Assembly (NCBI GenBank): GCA_031292385.1
Contig: JARLHE010000041.1
Coordinates: 62,001-126,000 of the forward strand
DNA from: Oligoflexia bacterium
GTDB lineage: Bacteria > Bdellovibrionota > UBA1018
Length of the DNA stretch: 64,000 nt
Direction of reading: 5' to 3'
In this document: positions 1 to 7,474 of the stretch, in pieces
Layout: each line of letters begins with the position of its first letter
Numbering within the stretch: the first letter of the stretch is position 1
Made by a program: the position numbers and the translations under genes
Notes under the pieces: model-generated
Told to the model about the DNA's origin: nothing
What the model saw: the letters and a program-made list of their open reading frames with translations, nothing else
The model's database searches: none

Positions 1-1237
1 TCAGATAGTCAGGCCCCAGGCCGAAAAGCCAACCGCCAACCCATCGCGAAGCCACCGAACCCAGCGTCGAGGTACCCAGCGGAAAACCTCCGATCAGGTA
101 ATCCTTCGCCGTTTGCACTTCGCCTTCCGAAATATCGCCGGCGCGAAGATCCTTCAAAACCTCGATCGTCTTCCAAACCACCTGCCCCACCGCTTCGTTG
201 CGGGTCGCTGACGAAATGCCGAACGTGCCGAGATGCTCGGCGTAGGTGAACGAGCTCTGAATCGAATACGTCAGGCCCAATTTATCCCGGATCAGCGAGT
301 TCAAACGGCTTTCGAAATATTCACCGAGAAGCGCATTAGCCACCGCGAGCGGATACCGATCGGGATCGTTGAACAACGGGCCCTGGAATCCGAGGCGGAC
401 TTCGGCCTGCGTGAGACTCGGGCGATCGATCACCACCACTTCGCCGGGAGCGCCCGGACGGGCTTGAACTTTCGGGTCCGAATACTTCACCCATGCTCGG
501 CGCGGCACCTCGCCCTTCCAGTCACCGAAAAGCCGCATGATTTTCGCCCTGAAGTCGGCCTTATTGACCCGGCCGACGACCATCAAAATCGAGTTTTTCG
601 GCGTAAAATTCTTGCGGTGAAAGGCGACGACGTCTTCGCGGCCGATCCGCTTGAACTCGCGCTCCGAAACAAATCCGCCCCGGCCGTAGATCGTGCCGCG
701 CGCGAGCAGGCCGTGCATCGCGAGTCCGACCAGATTCGCGCCGTAATCCGGCATATGTTCCCAGCGGTCAATCATCCGGGCGCGCTCGCGCTCGATCTGC
801 TGGGGCGCGAATTCGGGATGAAGCGTCACCTTGGCGAGCAAATCCAATAGCACCGGGGCATCGGGAGCAAGGCCGTGCATTCCCACCGATGAGGCATCGT
901 CGTCCGTCGTCGAGTACCAAGAAGCGCCGAGTGTTTCGATGGCATGGGCGAGATCTTTTTCGGTCATGCCGCCCGCGCCGCGGGTCAGGGCGGCCGCCAT
1001 CAGATCGGCGGTTCCGCTTTTACCGGCCGGATCATCCCGCTCGCCCGATGCCACCACGAGCGCGAGGTCGACCACCGGAAGCGTGTCGCTCAGAAACCAG
1101 GCGATCTGCAGGCCGTTCGGCAATGTTTCGAGAATCGGAGTGGGAAGCCGGAAATCCCTCTCAGCGGCCACGGCCGCCGTTGACGCCGAAAGAGTCACGC
1201 AAAACAAAAAGACAGCGCTTAAAAATTTCGATTTCAT
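1..1237 (-). CDS. M16 family peptidase, inactive-type partner (partial, C-terminus outside window)
   Basis: The frame is open from an ATG at 1237 to the window edge (412 codons), so the C-terminus is missing. It begins with a signal peptide (MKSKFLSAVFLFCVTLSAS) and then a typical M16 N-terminal domain (LPNGLQIAWF, then SGTADLMAAALTRGAGG). Where active members have HxxEH, this protein has no such motif, so it is probably the non-catalytic half of a two-subunit periplasmic zinc protease. The later part, with SYSIQSSF-type and GTFGISSATRNE sequence, is the usual M16 C-terminal domain. Its ATG overlaps the stop of the catalytic M16 gene upstream (ATGA), which indicates translational coupling and a heterodimer. 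Confidence 0.9.
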   Translation of the reverse strand, partial: MKSKFLSAVFLFCVTLSASTAAVAAERDFRLPTPILETLPNGLQIAWFLSDTLPVVDLALVVASGERDDPAGKSGTADLMAAALTRGAGGMTEKDLAHAIETLGASWYSTTDDDASSVGMHGLAPDAPVLLDLLAKVTLHPEFAPQQIERERARMIDRWEHMPDYGANLVGLAMHGLLARGTIYGRGGFVSEREFKRIGREDVVAFHRKNFTPKNSILMVVGRVNKADFRAKIMRLFGDWKGEVPRRAWVKYSDPKVQARPGAPGEVVVIDRPSLTQAEVRLGFQGPLFNDPDRYPLAVANALLGEYFESRLNSLIRDKLGLTYSIQSSFTYAEHLGTFGISSATRNEAVGQVVWKTIEVLKDLRAGDISEGEVQTAKDYLIGGFPLGTSTLGSVASRWVGGWLFGLGPDYL

Positions 1238-2688
1238 CGGCTCATCGCCACTTTCTTCGGCATCATAATCACCACCGACCGGTTATTCGGCTGCAAATAC
1301 TTTTGAGCCACGCGTTTCACGTCTTCAGGCGTCACTTTCAAATACTTCGCCAAATCGCTCGCGTAGAGCGAAGGATCCCCGAGCACCGCGTTCGCGGTTC
1401 CCACCAACGTTCCCATTCCGTAAGGGGTTCTCACGCTGTCGATGAGCTGCACCGTGAGCTGCCGGACCGCGATGCGGATCTCCTCGGCGGTCACCCCCTG
1501 ATCCTGCACCTTGCGAATCAGTTCATCGAGCGCGACCTCGGCCTTGTCGGTCTTCACTCCCGACTTCATCGTTCCCGAAATAATGAAGAGACCCGGATGC
1601 GCCGGCGTGTAATTCTCGCTCGAAACGCCCAGCGCGATCTCGTGATCCTCGACCATCGCGCGCCAGCCGCGCGAGGTGGTTCCGGTGAACAAAATATTGG
1701 ACAGGACGTCGAGCGCGTACGAATCCTCATCCGCGGCCGACGTCACGTGATAGGCCTCCGCGAAGCGTTCCGATGACTCATCGTCGTAAAGCACCAACCG
1801 CCGCTCCTCGTTTTGCTCGGGCTCCGCGAAAATCTCGGGTACCGGAACGCCGACCCCGGGGATCGAACCGTAATGCTTGCGGATCAAGGCGAGCGTCTGA
1901 TCGGCCTTGATCGCGCCAACCACGACAATCGTCGCGTTTTTCGGCTGATAATGGCTTTTGTACCAGCTCTGCAAATCCTGCAGCGTCAGGCTCAAAACGT
2001 CTTGCGGATAGCCGATCACCGGCCACTGATAAGAGTTGTAGCGGTAGGCAAGCTGCCAAAGGGCCTCCTGCATCCGGCCTTCCGGCGTATTGTCCGTACG
2101 CAAGCGGCGCTCCTCGAGCACCACCATCCGTTCGCTGTTCAGGACCTCATCGTCCAGCTTCAGGTTCTGCATGCGATCCGACTCCATATCGATGGCTTTT
2201 TCGAGATAGGAGGGAATGAAATTCTCGTAATAAACCGTGTAATCGCGGGTCGTGAAGGCGTTCACTTCCGCGCCCTTGGCCTCAAGCTGGCGAAAGAACT
2301 CCTTCGCGGGGTATCGCGGAGTGCCTTTGAACATCAGATGTTCGAAAAAATGCGAGATCCCCGTGATGCCCAGATGCTCATCCGCCGATCCGACGTTGTA
2401 CCAGGTCTGGTAACTGACGATCGGCACGGTGGGATCTTCGATCAGAACGACTTTGAGGCCGTTCGGCAGGATCGTGGTTTGAAGATTCAGATGGACTCCG
2501 ACGCCGCTCTTTTCCGCTTGCCGCTCGGCTGCCACCTTCGCTTCCGGGGCCACCGGCTTCGCATGCGCCGCTTCGAGCTTTCTCGGACCCGTGCTGCAGG
2601 CGCTCAGGATCGCCGCCGCTAACGCTAGCGAGCAGCCGATTGCTCGCGTATTAAATCCACTTCTGGTCTTTGTACCATCGTATCGCAT
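1234..2688 (-). CDS. M16 family zinc metallopeptidase, lipoprotein, catalytic subunit
   Basis: 484 aa. The N-terminus has a lipoprotein signal (LALAAAILSAC), so the mature protein is probably anchored at residue C31 or so. The zinc-binding HxxEH motif is present as HFFEHLMFKGT near residue 112, followed by the glutamate-containing helix region, and the C-terminal M16C domain follows. It resembles the YmxG/PqqL-type peptidase family that degrades peptides or processes envelope proteins; the substrate cannot be told. The stop overlaps the start of the inactive partner by 4 bp. Its own ATG lies 38 bp inside the end of the upstream epimerase gene, so the three genes look like one operon read on the minus strand. 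Confidence 0.93.
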   Translation of the reverse strand: MRYDGTKTRSGFNTRAIGCSLALAAAILSACSTGPRKLEAAHAKPVAPEAKVAAERQAEKSGVGVHLNLQTTILPNGLKVVLIEDPTVPIVSYQTWYNVGSADEHLGITGISHFFEHLMFKGTPRYPAKEFFRQLEAKGAEVNAFTTRDYTVYYENFIPSYLEKAIDMESDRMQNLKLDDEVLNSERMVVLEERRLRTDNTPEGRMQEALWQLAYRYNSYQWPVIGYPQDVLSLTLQDLQSWYKSHYQPKNATIVVVGAIKADQTLALIRKHYGSIPGVGVPVPEIFAEPEQNEERRLVLYDDESSERFAEAYHVTSAADEDSYALDVLSNILFTGTTSRGWRAMVEDHEIALGVSSENYTPAHPGLFIISGTMKSGVKTDKAEVALDELIRKVQDQGVTAEEIRIAVRQLTVQLIDSVRTPYGMGTLVGTANAVLGDPSLYASDLAKYLKVTPEDVKRVAQKYLQPNNRSVVIMMPKKVAMSR

Positions 2689-3655
2689 CTTGCATCCCGG
2701 ACGATAAATTCAGTTCTGCTTGGAAACCAAGCATATCTTTCGCCTTCTCACTCGAGCAAACCCAATAATCCGGCCGGATTTCGTTGAGCTTGTCCTGATT
2801 CAGAGGAAAACTTCTACCGGTCACTTTGCCGACCGCGCTCAAAGCGCCGGCCAGCGCCGTCACCACCGGTTGCGGAACCTGAATCGAAAACGCCCGCACG
2901 TTCAACGCGCGGGCCATCGAAAGCAAGAGCTCCCGGTAAGTATAGATCGCGCCGTCGGTAAGGTAAAAAATTTCGCCCGAAGGCACGCGCGCCGGATCCG
3001 CCTCGGCCGCGAGCGCGATGCCGCGGCAAAGATCGCGCACGTGGATCAGGCTGTAATATTTGCTGCCGTCTTTCGTCCCGCCGCGGATCAGCGGCATCAG
3101 GCGCCGGGAAACCGTTTGAATGACCGTAAAAACATCCTTGTCGCGAGGCCCGTAGACCATCGGTGGCCGCACGATCGACACCGGAAACCGGCTTCGATAC
3201 TTCAACACCTCGACTTCCCCTTGCAGTTTGCTCTGGCCGTATACCGACACTGGGGCCGCAAGTTCGGCCTCGGTCCGAGGAGCCTCAAGCGAAGCGGCCG
3301 GCCCGCCCGCCGCTTGGCTCGAAACATAAACGAAGCGCTTAATGCCCGGATCATCGGATGCGACGGCTTCGACGACATTCCGCGTGCCTTCGGCATTCAA
3401 ACGAAAAATCGAAGCCTGATCGTGGAATCGCACCACCCCAGCCACATGAAAAACGTAATCCATCCCGCGAACGGCGCGCTTCAACGACTCCGTGTCCGAC
3501 AAATCGCCCTCGACTCGGGTGAACTTCGACGATTCCAGATTATTCAATGGGGATGTCTTCCGAAGAAGCGCGTAAACGTCGTAACCGCGCCGGTTCAGCT
3601 CCTCGATCAGCGTACTACCAATAAAGCCGCTTCCACCGGTCACTAACGCTTTCAT
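2651..3655 (-). CDS. NAD-dependent epimerase/dehydratase (extended SDR)
   Basis: 334 aa from the ATG at 3655, chosen because the Rossmann motif begins immediately (MKALVTGGSGFIGSTL); an ATG at 3685 would add ten unconserved residues. The GxxGxxG nucleotide motif is at residues 7-13 and the catalytic Tyr-xxx-Lys is seen in VSVYGQSKLQGE, so the enzyme should be active. It matches the dihydroflavonol-reductase/3beta-HSD-like branch of extended short-chain dehydrogenases acting on nucleotide sugars, sterol-like or lipid substrates. The actual substrate is unknown. It is the first gene of the operon with the M16 pair and is divergent from the metallo-hydrolase gene at 3700. Confidence 0.9.
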   Translation of the reverse strand: MKALVTGGSGFIGSTLIEELNRRGYDVYALLRKTSPLNNLESSKFTRVEGDLSDTESLKRAVRGMDYVFHVAGVVRFHDQASIFRLNAEGTRNVVEAVASDDPGIKRFVYVSSQAAGGPAASLEAPRTEAELAAPVSVYGQSKLQGEVEVLKYRSRFPVSIVRPPMVYGPRDKDVFTVIQTVSRRLMPLIRGGTKDGSKYYSLIHVRDLCRGIALAAEADPARVPSGEIFYLTDGAIYTYRELLLSMARALNVRAFSIQVPQPVVTALAGALSAVGKVTGRSFPLNQDKLNEIRPDYWVCSSEKAKDMLGFQAELNLSSGMQDAIRWYKDQKWI

Positions 3656-3699
3656 ATGAGCATGACTCTTGTCACAATTTGGCATATTAGGAAAAGCAA

Positions 3700-4470
3700 A
3701 TGATTGTCACGATCTTAGGAAGCGGAACTTCGAGCGGCGTCCCACTGATCGCTTGCCGATGCGCCGTTTGTCGCTCGCGAAACCCGAAGGATAAGCGCAC
3801 CCGCGCCTCCATTTGGGTCCAAAGCCGGGGCAAAAGTTTGATCGTCGATACCGGACCCGATTTCAGAGCCCAAGCCCTTCGAGAAAAGATCCCACGGGTT
3901 GACGCAGTGCTTTACACCCACCCTCACGCTGATCATGTTCATGGAATCGATGACCTCCGGGCCTATAACTTCAGCCAAAAAACCTCGATCCCGATTTACG
4001 GGCACGAATGGACGATAAAAGAAATTCCGCAAAAATTTTCATATATATTTCAAGGGCATAAAGAGGGTGGCGGCATCCCGATGCTCGACCTGCACGAGTT
4101 CGACCCGAATGTGGACGTAATGAATATCGTAGGAGTGCCGGTGATACCCATTTTATTGAATCATGGCCGCCAGCATACCATGGGGTATCGGTTCGATACG
4201 ATTGCCTACATCACTGATACCAGCTATATACCGACCCAATCATTAGAAAAACTCCGTGGGCTCTCCACTTTGATCCTGGATTGTGTTCAAGTGGAACCTC
4301 ACAAAACCCATCTCAATGTCGCTGCGGCACTGGAGATAATAGAAGAACTTAAGCCGGAGCGTACTTTTTTAACGCATCTTGGCCATGAGTTCGGCTATAA
4401 CGCATGGATGAAAAAAGGGAAGCTGCCGAAAGGCGTCGCCCTGGCCTATGATGGCCTAAAAATTAGCTGA
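3700..4470 (+). CDS. MBL-fold metallo-hydrolase, PhnP-like
   Basis: 256 aa with the metallo-beta-lactamase fold. The di-metal signature is THPHADHVHGIDDLR near residue 70, and the distal ligands are in LNHGR, ITDTSY and LTHLGHEFGY. The N-terminus has the GSGTSSGVP motif and a CRCAVCRS cysteine cluster, as in PhnP-type phosphodiesterases that open cyclic phosphates or act in nucleotide repair. No phn genes lie nearby, so a C-P lyase role is unlikely; a general phosphodiesterase is the safer call. Alanine dehydrogenase follows 29 bp downstream, so the two may be cotranscribed. Confidence 0.9.
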   Translation: MIVTILGSGTSSGVPLIACRCAVCRSRNPKDKRTRASIWVQSRGKSLIVDTGPDFRAQALREKIPRVDAVLYTHPHADHVHGIDDLRAYNFSQKTSIPIYGHEWTIKEIPQKFSYIFQGHKEGGGIPMLDLHEFDPNVDVMNIVGVPVIPILLNHGRQHTMGYRFDTIAYITDTSYIPTQSLEKLRGLSTLILDCVQVEPHKTHLNVAAALEIIEELKPERTFLTHLGHEFGYNAWMKKGKLPKGVALAYDGLKIS

Positions 4471-4499
4471 ATTGAGCTAAATACGAAAGGACCGACATC

Positions 4500-5606
4500 A
4501 TGATCGTTGGCGTACCAAAAGAGATCAAGAACAAAGAAAATCGAGTGGGCATGGTCGTCGCAGGGGTTCGCGCCCTGACAAACGCCGGCCACAAAGTGAT
4601 GGTCCAGCACAACGCCGGTATCGGAGTCGGCATCTCGAACGACGACTACCGCAAAGCAGGCGCGCTCATCGCCGAAACCGCCAAAGAAGTTTACGAAAAG
4701 TCCGACATGATCGTGAAGGTCAAGGAGCCGCTCCCTGAAGAGTACTCCCTCCTTCGTGAAGGCCAGATTCTTTACACCTACCTCCATCTCGCGGCCGATG
4801 AACGCCTCACCAAGGCTTTGATGGAACGCAAAATCGTGGGCATTGCCTACGAAACCATTCAACCCGCGGACGGCTCGCTTCCATTGCTCGCTCCGATGAG
4901 CGCGGTCGCTGGCCGCATGGCGACTCAAATCGGCGCCACCTACCTCCAACACGATCACGGCGGAAAAGGGATGCTCCTCGGCGGCGTTCCGGGCGTTGAG
5001 CGCGCGCATGTCGTCGTCTTGGGCGGCGGCGTGGTCGGCGTGAACGCGGCGAAAATGGCAATCGGCCTCGGCGCGAAAGTCACCATTCTCGACACGAATA
5101 TGCACCGCCTCGACTACCTCGCGGACATCTTCGGCAACGACGTAACCACCCTTTACTCCAACAGCGAACAAATCGAACGCTCCGTCACGAGCGCGGATCT
5201 CGTCATCGGCGCCGTGCTCGTACCGGGCGCCAAGGCTCCGAAACTCGTCAACCGCGACATGCTCTCGAAGATGCAACCAGGTGGCGTGATCATCGACGTC
5301 GCCGTCGACCAAGGCGGCTCGGTTGAGACTTGCCGTCCAACCAGCCACGAACATCCTACGTACACCGTGGACGGCATCATTCACTACGCGGTACCGAACA
5401 TGCCGGGTGCGGTGCCACGCACCTCGACGTATGCATTGACCAATGTCACCTTGAAGTACGCGCTTCAAATCGCGAACCTCGGATGGCATGACGCAGTGGC
5501 TCGCGATGAGGCGCTACGCAAAGGCGTCAACATCTGCAATGGCAAGCTGACTTACAAGCAAGTCGCGGATGACTTGGGTCTTCCTTTCGACACGCTGAAA
5601 ATCTAA
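4500..5606 (+). CDS. ald: Alanine dehydrogenase
   Basis: 368 aa, full length for the family. It catalyses reversible oxidative deamination of L-alanine to pyruvate and ammonia with NAD. The N-terminus [17 protein letters not shown] is the family signature with the substrate-binding Arg and Lys; the substrate-domain EPLPEEY and YLHLAAD segments carry the catalytic Lys and His. The NAD-binding glycine loop [15 protein letters not shown] is at about residue 170. A Shine-Dalgarno AAAGGA lies just before the ATG. It probably links amino-acid catabolism to the tricarboxylic acid cycle and to wall precursor supply. Confidence 0.97.
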   Translation: MIVGVPKEIKNKENRVGMVVAGVRALTNAGHKVMVQHNAGIGVGISNDDYRKAGALIAETAKEVYEKSDMIVKVKEPLPEEYSLLREGQILYTYLHLAADERLTKALMERKIVGIAYETIQPADGSLPLLAPMSAVAGRMATQIGATYLQHDHGGKGMLLGGVPGVERAHVVVLGGGVVGVNAAKMAIGLGAKVTILDTNMHRLDYLADIFGNDVTTLYSNSEQIERSVTSADLVIGAVLVPGAKAPKLVNRDMLSKMQPGGVIIDVAVDQGGSVETCRPTSHEHPTYTVDGIIHYAVPNMPGAVPRTSTYALTNVTLKYALQIANLGWHDAVARDEALRKGVNICNGKLTYKQVADDLGLPFDTLKI

Positions 5607-5612
5607 CAGCAC

Positions 5613-5717
5613 GTCCAAGTATCGGGTGTCGGGGACGCTCATCCATGAGCTGCGCCCGCATCGCGGCCAGCCGCGAACGCTTCACGCTTGCGGGAGCCCC
5701 CTCACCGATACTTGGAC
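5613..5717. repeat. Palindromic intergenic element, copy 1 (105 bp, 13-bp terminal inverted repeats)
   Basis: The ends are perfect inverted repeats: gtccaagtatcgg at 5613-5625 and ccgatacttggac at 5705-5717. After the left end comes gtgtcgggg and a hairpin GCTCATCCATGAGC (5637-5650), then a second hairpin CGCGGCcaGCCGCG. A related sequence is found at 11498-11538 in the other orientation, with the same CATCCATG loop but a different, still complementary stem. This resembles REP or MITE-like elements. It lies between ald and the FliL-like gene. Confidence 0.75.
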
Positions 5718-5765
5718 CAGCTCACATAAAGACACGTCAGCAGTGCACCAACCATGACTCATGCC

Positions 5766-5787
5766 CGTCCAATTGGACGCGTTTTTT
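5766..5787 (+). terminator. Palindrome with T-run after ald (possible terminator, overlaps -35 of next gene)
   Basis: CGTCCAATTGGACG at 5766-5779 is a perfect 14-bp palindrome followed by six T residues at 5782-5787. It could terminate the ald transcript, although a stem without a normal loop is weak. Because it overlaps the -35 of the predicted promoter of the FliL-like gene, an operator role is also possible. Confidence 0.4.
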
Positions 5788-5801
5788 CTCGAAATTATAA
5801 G
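5773..5801 (+). promoter_or_regulatory. Candidate sigma70 promoter for the FliL-like gene
   Basis: TTGGAC at 5773-5778, a 17-bp spacer, and TATAAG at 5796-5801. The start codon is GTG 5825, about 24 bp beyond the -10. The -10 is good, the -35 matches poorly. Confidence 0.45.
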
Positions 5802-5824
5802 CACGTTCGGGCTAGTCTAATAGG

Positions 5825-6505
5825 GTGAGCAACGCCCCCGCCGAAGCCGACGCAGGAAAAACCGAAAAAGGAAGGAAAGCCCCAAGCGCATCCAAGTTGC
5901 CGCTCCTTCTTGGGCTGGCGAATACGCTGGTGCTGCTAGCGGCGATGGGAACGCTCGTTTACACGAAGCTTCTCTATAAGCGGCCCTCGATCACCGAGGC
6001 CGAAGAGCGCGCGCGCCTCGCGAAAGTGGCGGCAAGCCCGCTTCCCTCCGCTGAAGCAGGTTACGTGGACTTTCCCGCTACGATGCTCAATATCGCCTCG
6101 AATGTGCCAGGACGAAGGCGCTACGCCAACGTCGGCTTTTCGGTCGAAGTCCGTGATAAGTCCCGCTCAGATGAGGTCGAAGCCGTTCGCGCTTTGGTCA
6201 TGGACCGGCTCTTGTCACTGATTGGACGGCGCCAGATGAGCGATCTGACCAACGTTCAAGGACGCTATCTGCTCCGCTCGGAGCTGATCGACGCGATCAA
6301 CCAGATTCTCAAAGAAAATGCCGGAAAACTTCAGCCGCCCGCGCCCCCCAAACCCACCAGCGGCGGCGAGGGTGGCGAGCATGCCGGTGGTGAGGGCGGA
6401 GAACACGGCGAAGCCGGCAAAACCGCCCAAAGCAATCAACCTCACGCGTCGATTGTCGGGGACCTGGTTTCCGACGTATTCTTCACCCAATTCACGGTGC
6501 AGTAG
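5825..6505 (+). CDS. FliL-like flagellar basal-body associated protein
   Basis: 226 aa, GTG start. One membrane segment (about residues 24-46, LLLGLANTLVLLAAMGTLVY) is followed by a periplasmic FliL domain: YVDFPATMLNIASNV, RYANVGFSVEVRD, and the closing VSDVFFTQFTVQ that is typical of FliL C-termini. FliL surrounds the stator of the flagellar motor. Between the domain core and its last strand is a Gly/Glu/His-rich insert (about residues 177-203, including GGEGGEHAGGEGGEHGE), which is unusual. No other flagellar gene is in the window, so it could serve the motor from afar or be a FliL homologue with another role. Confidence 0.75.
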   Translation: MSNAPAEADAGKTEKGRKAPSASKLPLLLGLANTLVLLAAMGTLVYTKLLYKRPSITEAEERARLAKVAASPLPSAEAGYVDFPATMLNIASNVPGRRRYANVGFSVEVRDKSRSDEVEAVRALVMDRLLSLIGRRQMSDLTNVQGRYLLRSELIDAINQILKENAGKLQPPAPPKPTSGGEGGEHAGGEGGEHGEAGKTAQSNQPHASIVGDLVSDVFFTQFTVQ

Positions 6506-6578
6506 CCAGTTTTTTGGCGGCAAGAAGGATCTCACGACGCCGTTGCGCAGATTAAACAGTTAATATTAAAATAAAAGC

Positions 6579-7355
6579 GTGAGCCTGACTGAAACCAGGG
6601 AAGAGTCCCCGAGAAACAGAACCCGCGCCGAGCTCAGCCGCCCCACTCTTCTGGTCGTCGACGACGAGCCGGCGGAGATCAACCGCGCTCAATCGATCCT
6701 GGCCGGATCGGACTACCAAGTCATCACCTGCAAAAACGCGATCGAAGCCCTGAAAATACTCTCGAACCGGGCGATTGACTGCGTGGTTACGGATATCGCG
6801 ATGCCGGTCATGGACGGCCACGAGATGATCCGCACGATTCGCGCCGCGACGTCGAAAAACCGGTCGGTCCCGATCCTGGTTTTAAGCCGTATGCGCCGGC
6901 GGGAGGACGTCACCGCGGCCGTGCAGGCGGGAGCGGACGATTACATCCTGAAGCCGATAGACGAGCAGGTCTTTCTCGATAAAATCGAAGCCAATATCCG
7001 CAAAGGCGATGCAAAGCGCCATATTTTCGAACACACGCTTTACGGCGACAGCATCCCGGCGGAATTCAAAATTTCCGCGAAAATCATGGCTGTCAGCGAA
7101 GCCGACCTGACCATCGCCCTGCCCATGCCGGCCACGGCCACGATGAACATCGAGCTCGCCAGCAAGCTCTTCAGCGATATCGGAATCGCCCCTCCGCTCC
7201 TTCGATTGATTTACTCCAGAAAAATTCCCGAAGGCGCCGCGATCTCGAGCGACCTTCCCTACGAAGCACGCTATTCATTCGTCGGAATTCCGGAAAACGA
7301 CTCCCGAAAAATCCGCGCATGGCTGCATCGCCAGGCGATCGAGCGCCGGAAATAA
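6579..7355 (+). CDS. Response regulator with C-terminal PilZ-like domain
   Basis: 258 aa, GTG start. Residues 23-140 are a receiver domain: LLVVDDE acidic pocket, phospho-acceptor D72 in VVTDIAMPVMDG, and the conserved Lys in YILKPID. The C-terminal about 110 residues (ISAKIMAVSEADLTIALPMP, YEARYSFVGIPEND) resemble PilZ-type c-di-GMP binding domains of the kind fused to receivers in deltaproteobacteria, but the RxxxR and D/NxSxxG motifs are weak, so nucleotide binding is uncertain. It probably conveys a phosphorylation signal to motility or envelope machinery. It lies 73 bp after the FliL-like gene. Confidence 0.75.
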   Translation: MSLTETREESPRNRTRAELSRPTLLVVDDEPAEINRAQSILAGSDYQVITCKNAIEALKILSNRAIDCVVTDIAMPVMDGHEMIRTIRAATSKNRSVPILVLSRMRRREDVTAAVQAGADDYILKPIDEQVFLDKIEANIRKGDAKRHIFEHTLYGDSIPAEFKISAKIMAVSEADLTIALPMPATATMNIELASKLFSDIGIAPPLLRLIYSRKIPEGAAISSDLPYEARYSFVGIPENDSRKIRAWLHRQAIERRK

Positions 7356-7380
7356 AACGTCCCAACCGGATGAAAGCTGA

Positions 7381-7402
7381 TGCCCGATGCCTTTTCTTGG
7401 AC
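7381..7402 (-). repeat. Degenerate copy of the intergenic palindromic element
   Basis: The minus strand reads gtccaagaaaaggcatcgggca, closely matching the conserved end (gtccaag, then gggtgtcgggg) seen at 5613 and 11517. The central hairpin is not preserved here, so it is probably a decayed copy. Confidence 0.5.
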
Positions 7403-7451
7403 CATCCAGAATTTGGAGCGCGGCCCTGACATCATGACGCAGGCCTCTACC

Positions 7452-7472
7452 AAAAGGTACGGCCTACCTTTT
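7452..7472 (-). terminator. Terminator-like hairpin for the beta-barrel gene
   Basis: AAAAGGTA (7452-7459) and TACCTTTT (7465-7472) form an 8-bp stem with a 5-base loop. The stem itself ends in T residues on either strand, so it may act bidirectionally between the converging response-regulator and porin-like genes. Confidence 0.6.
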
Positions 7473-7474
7473 TG

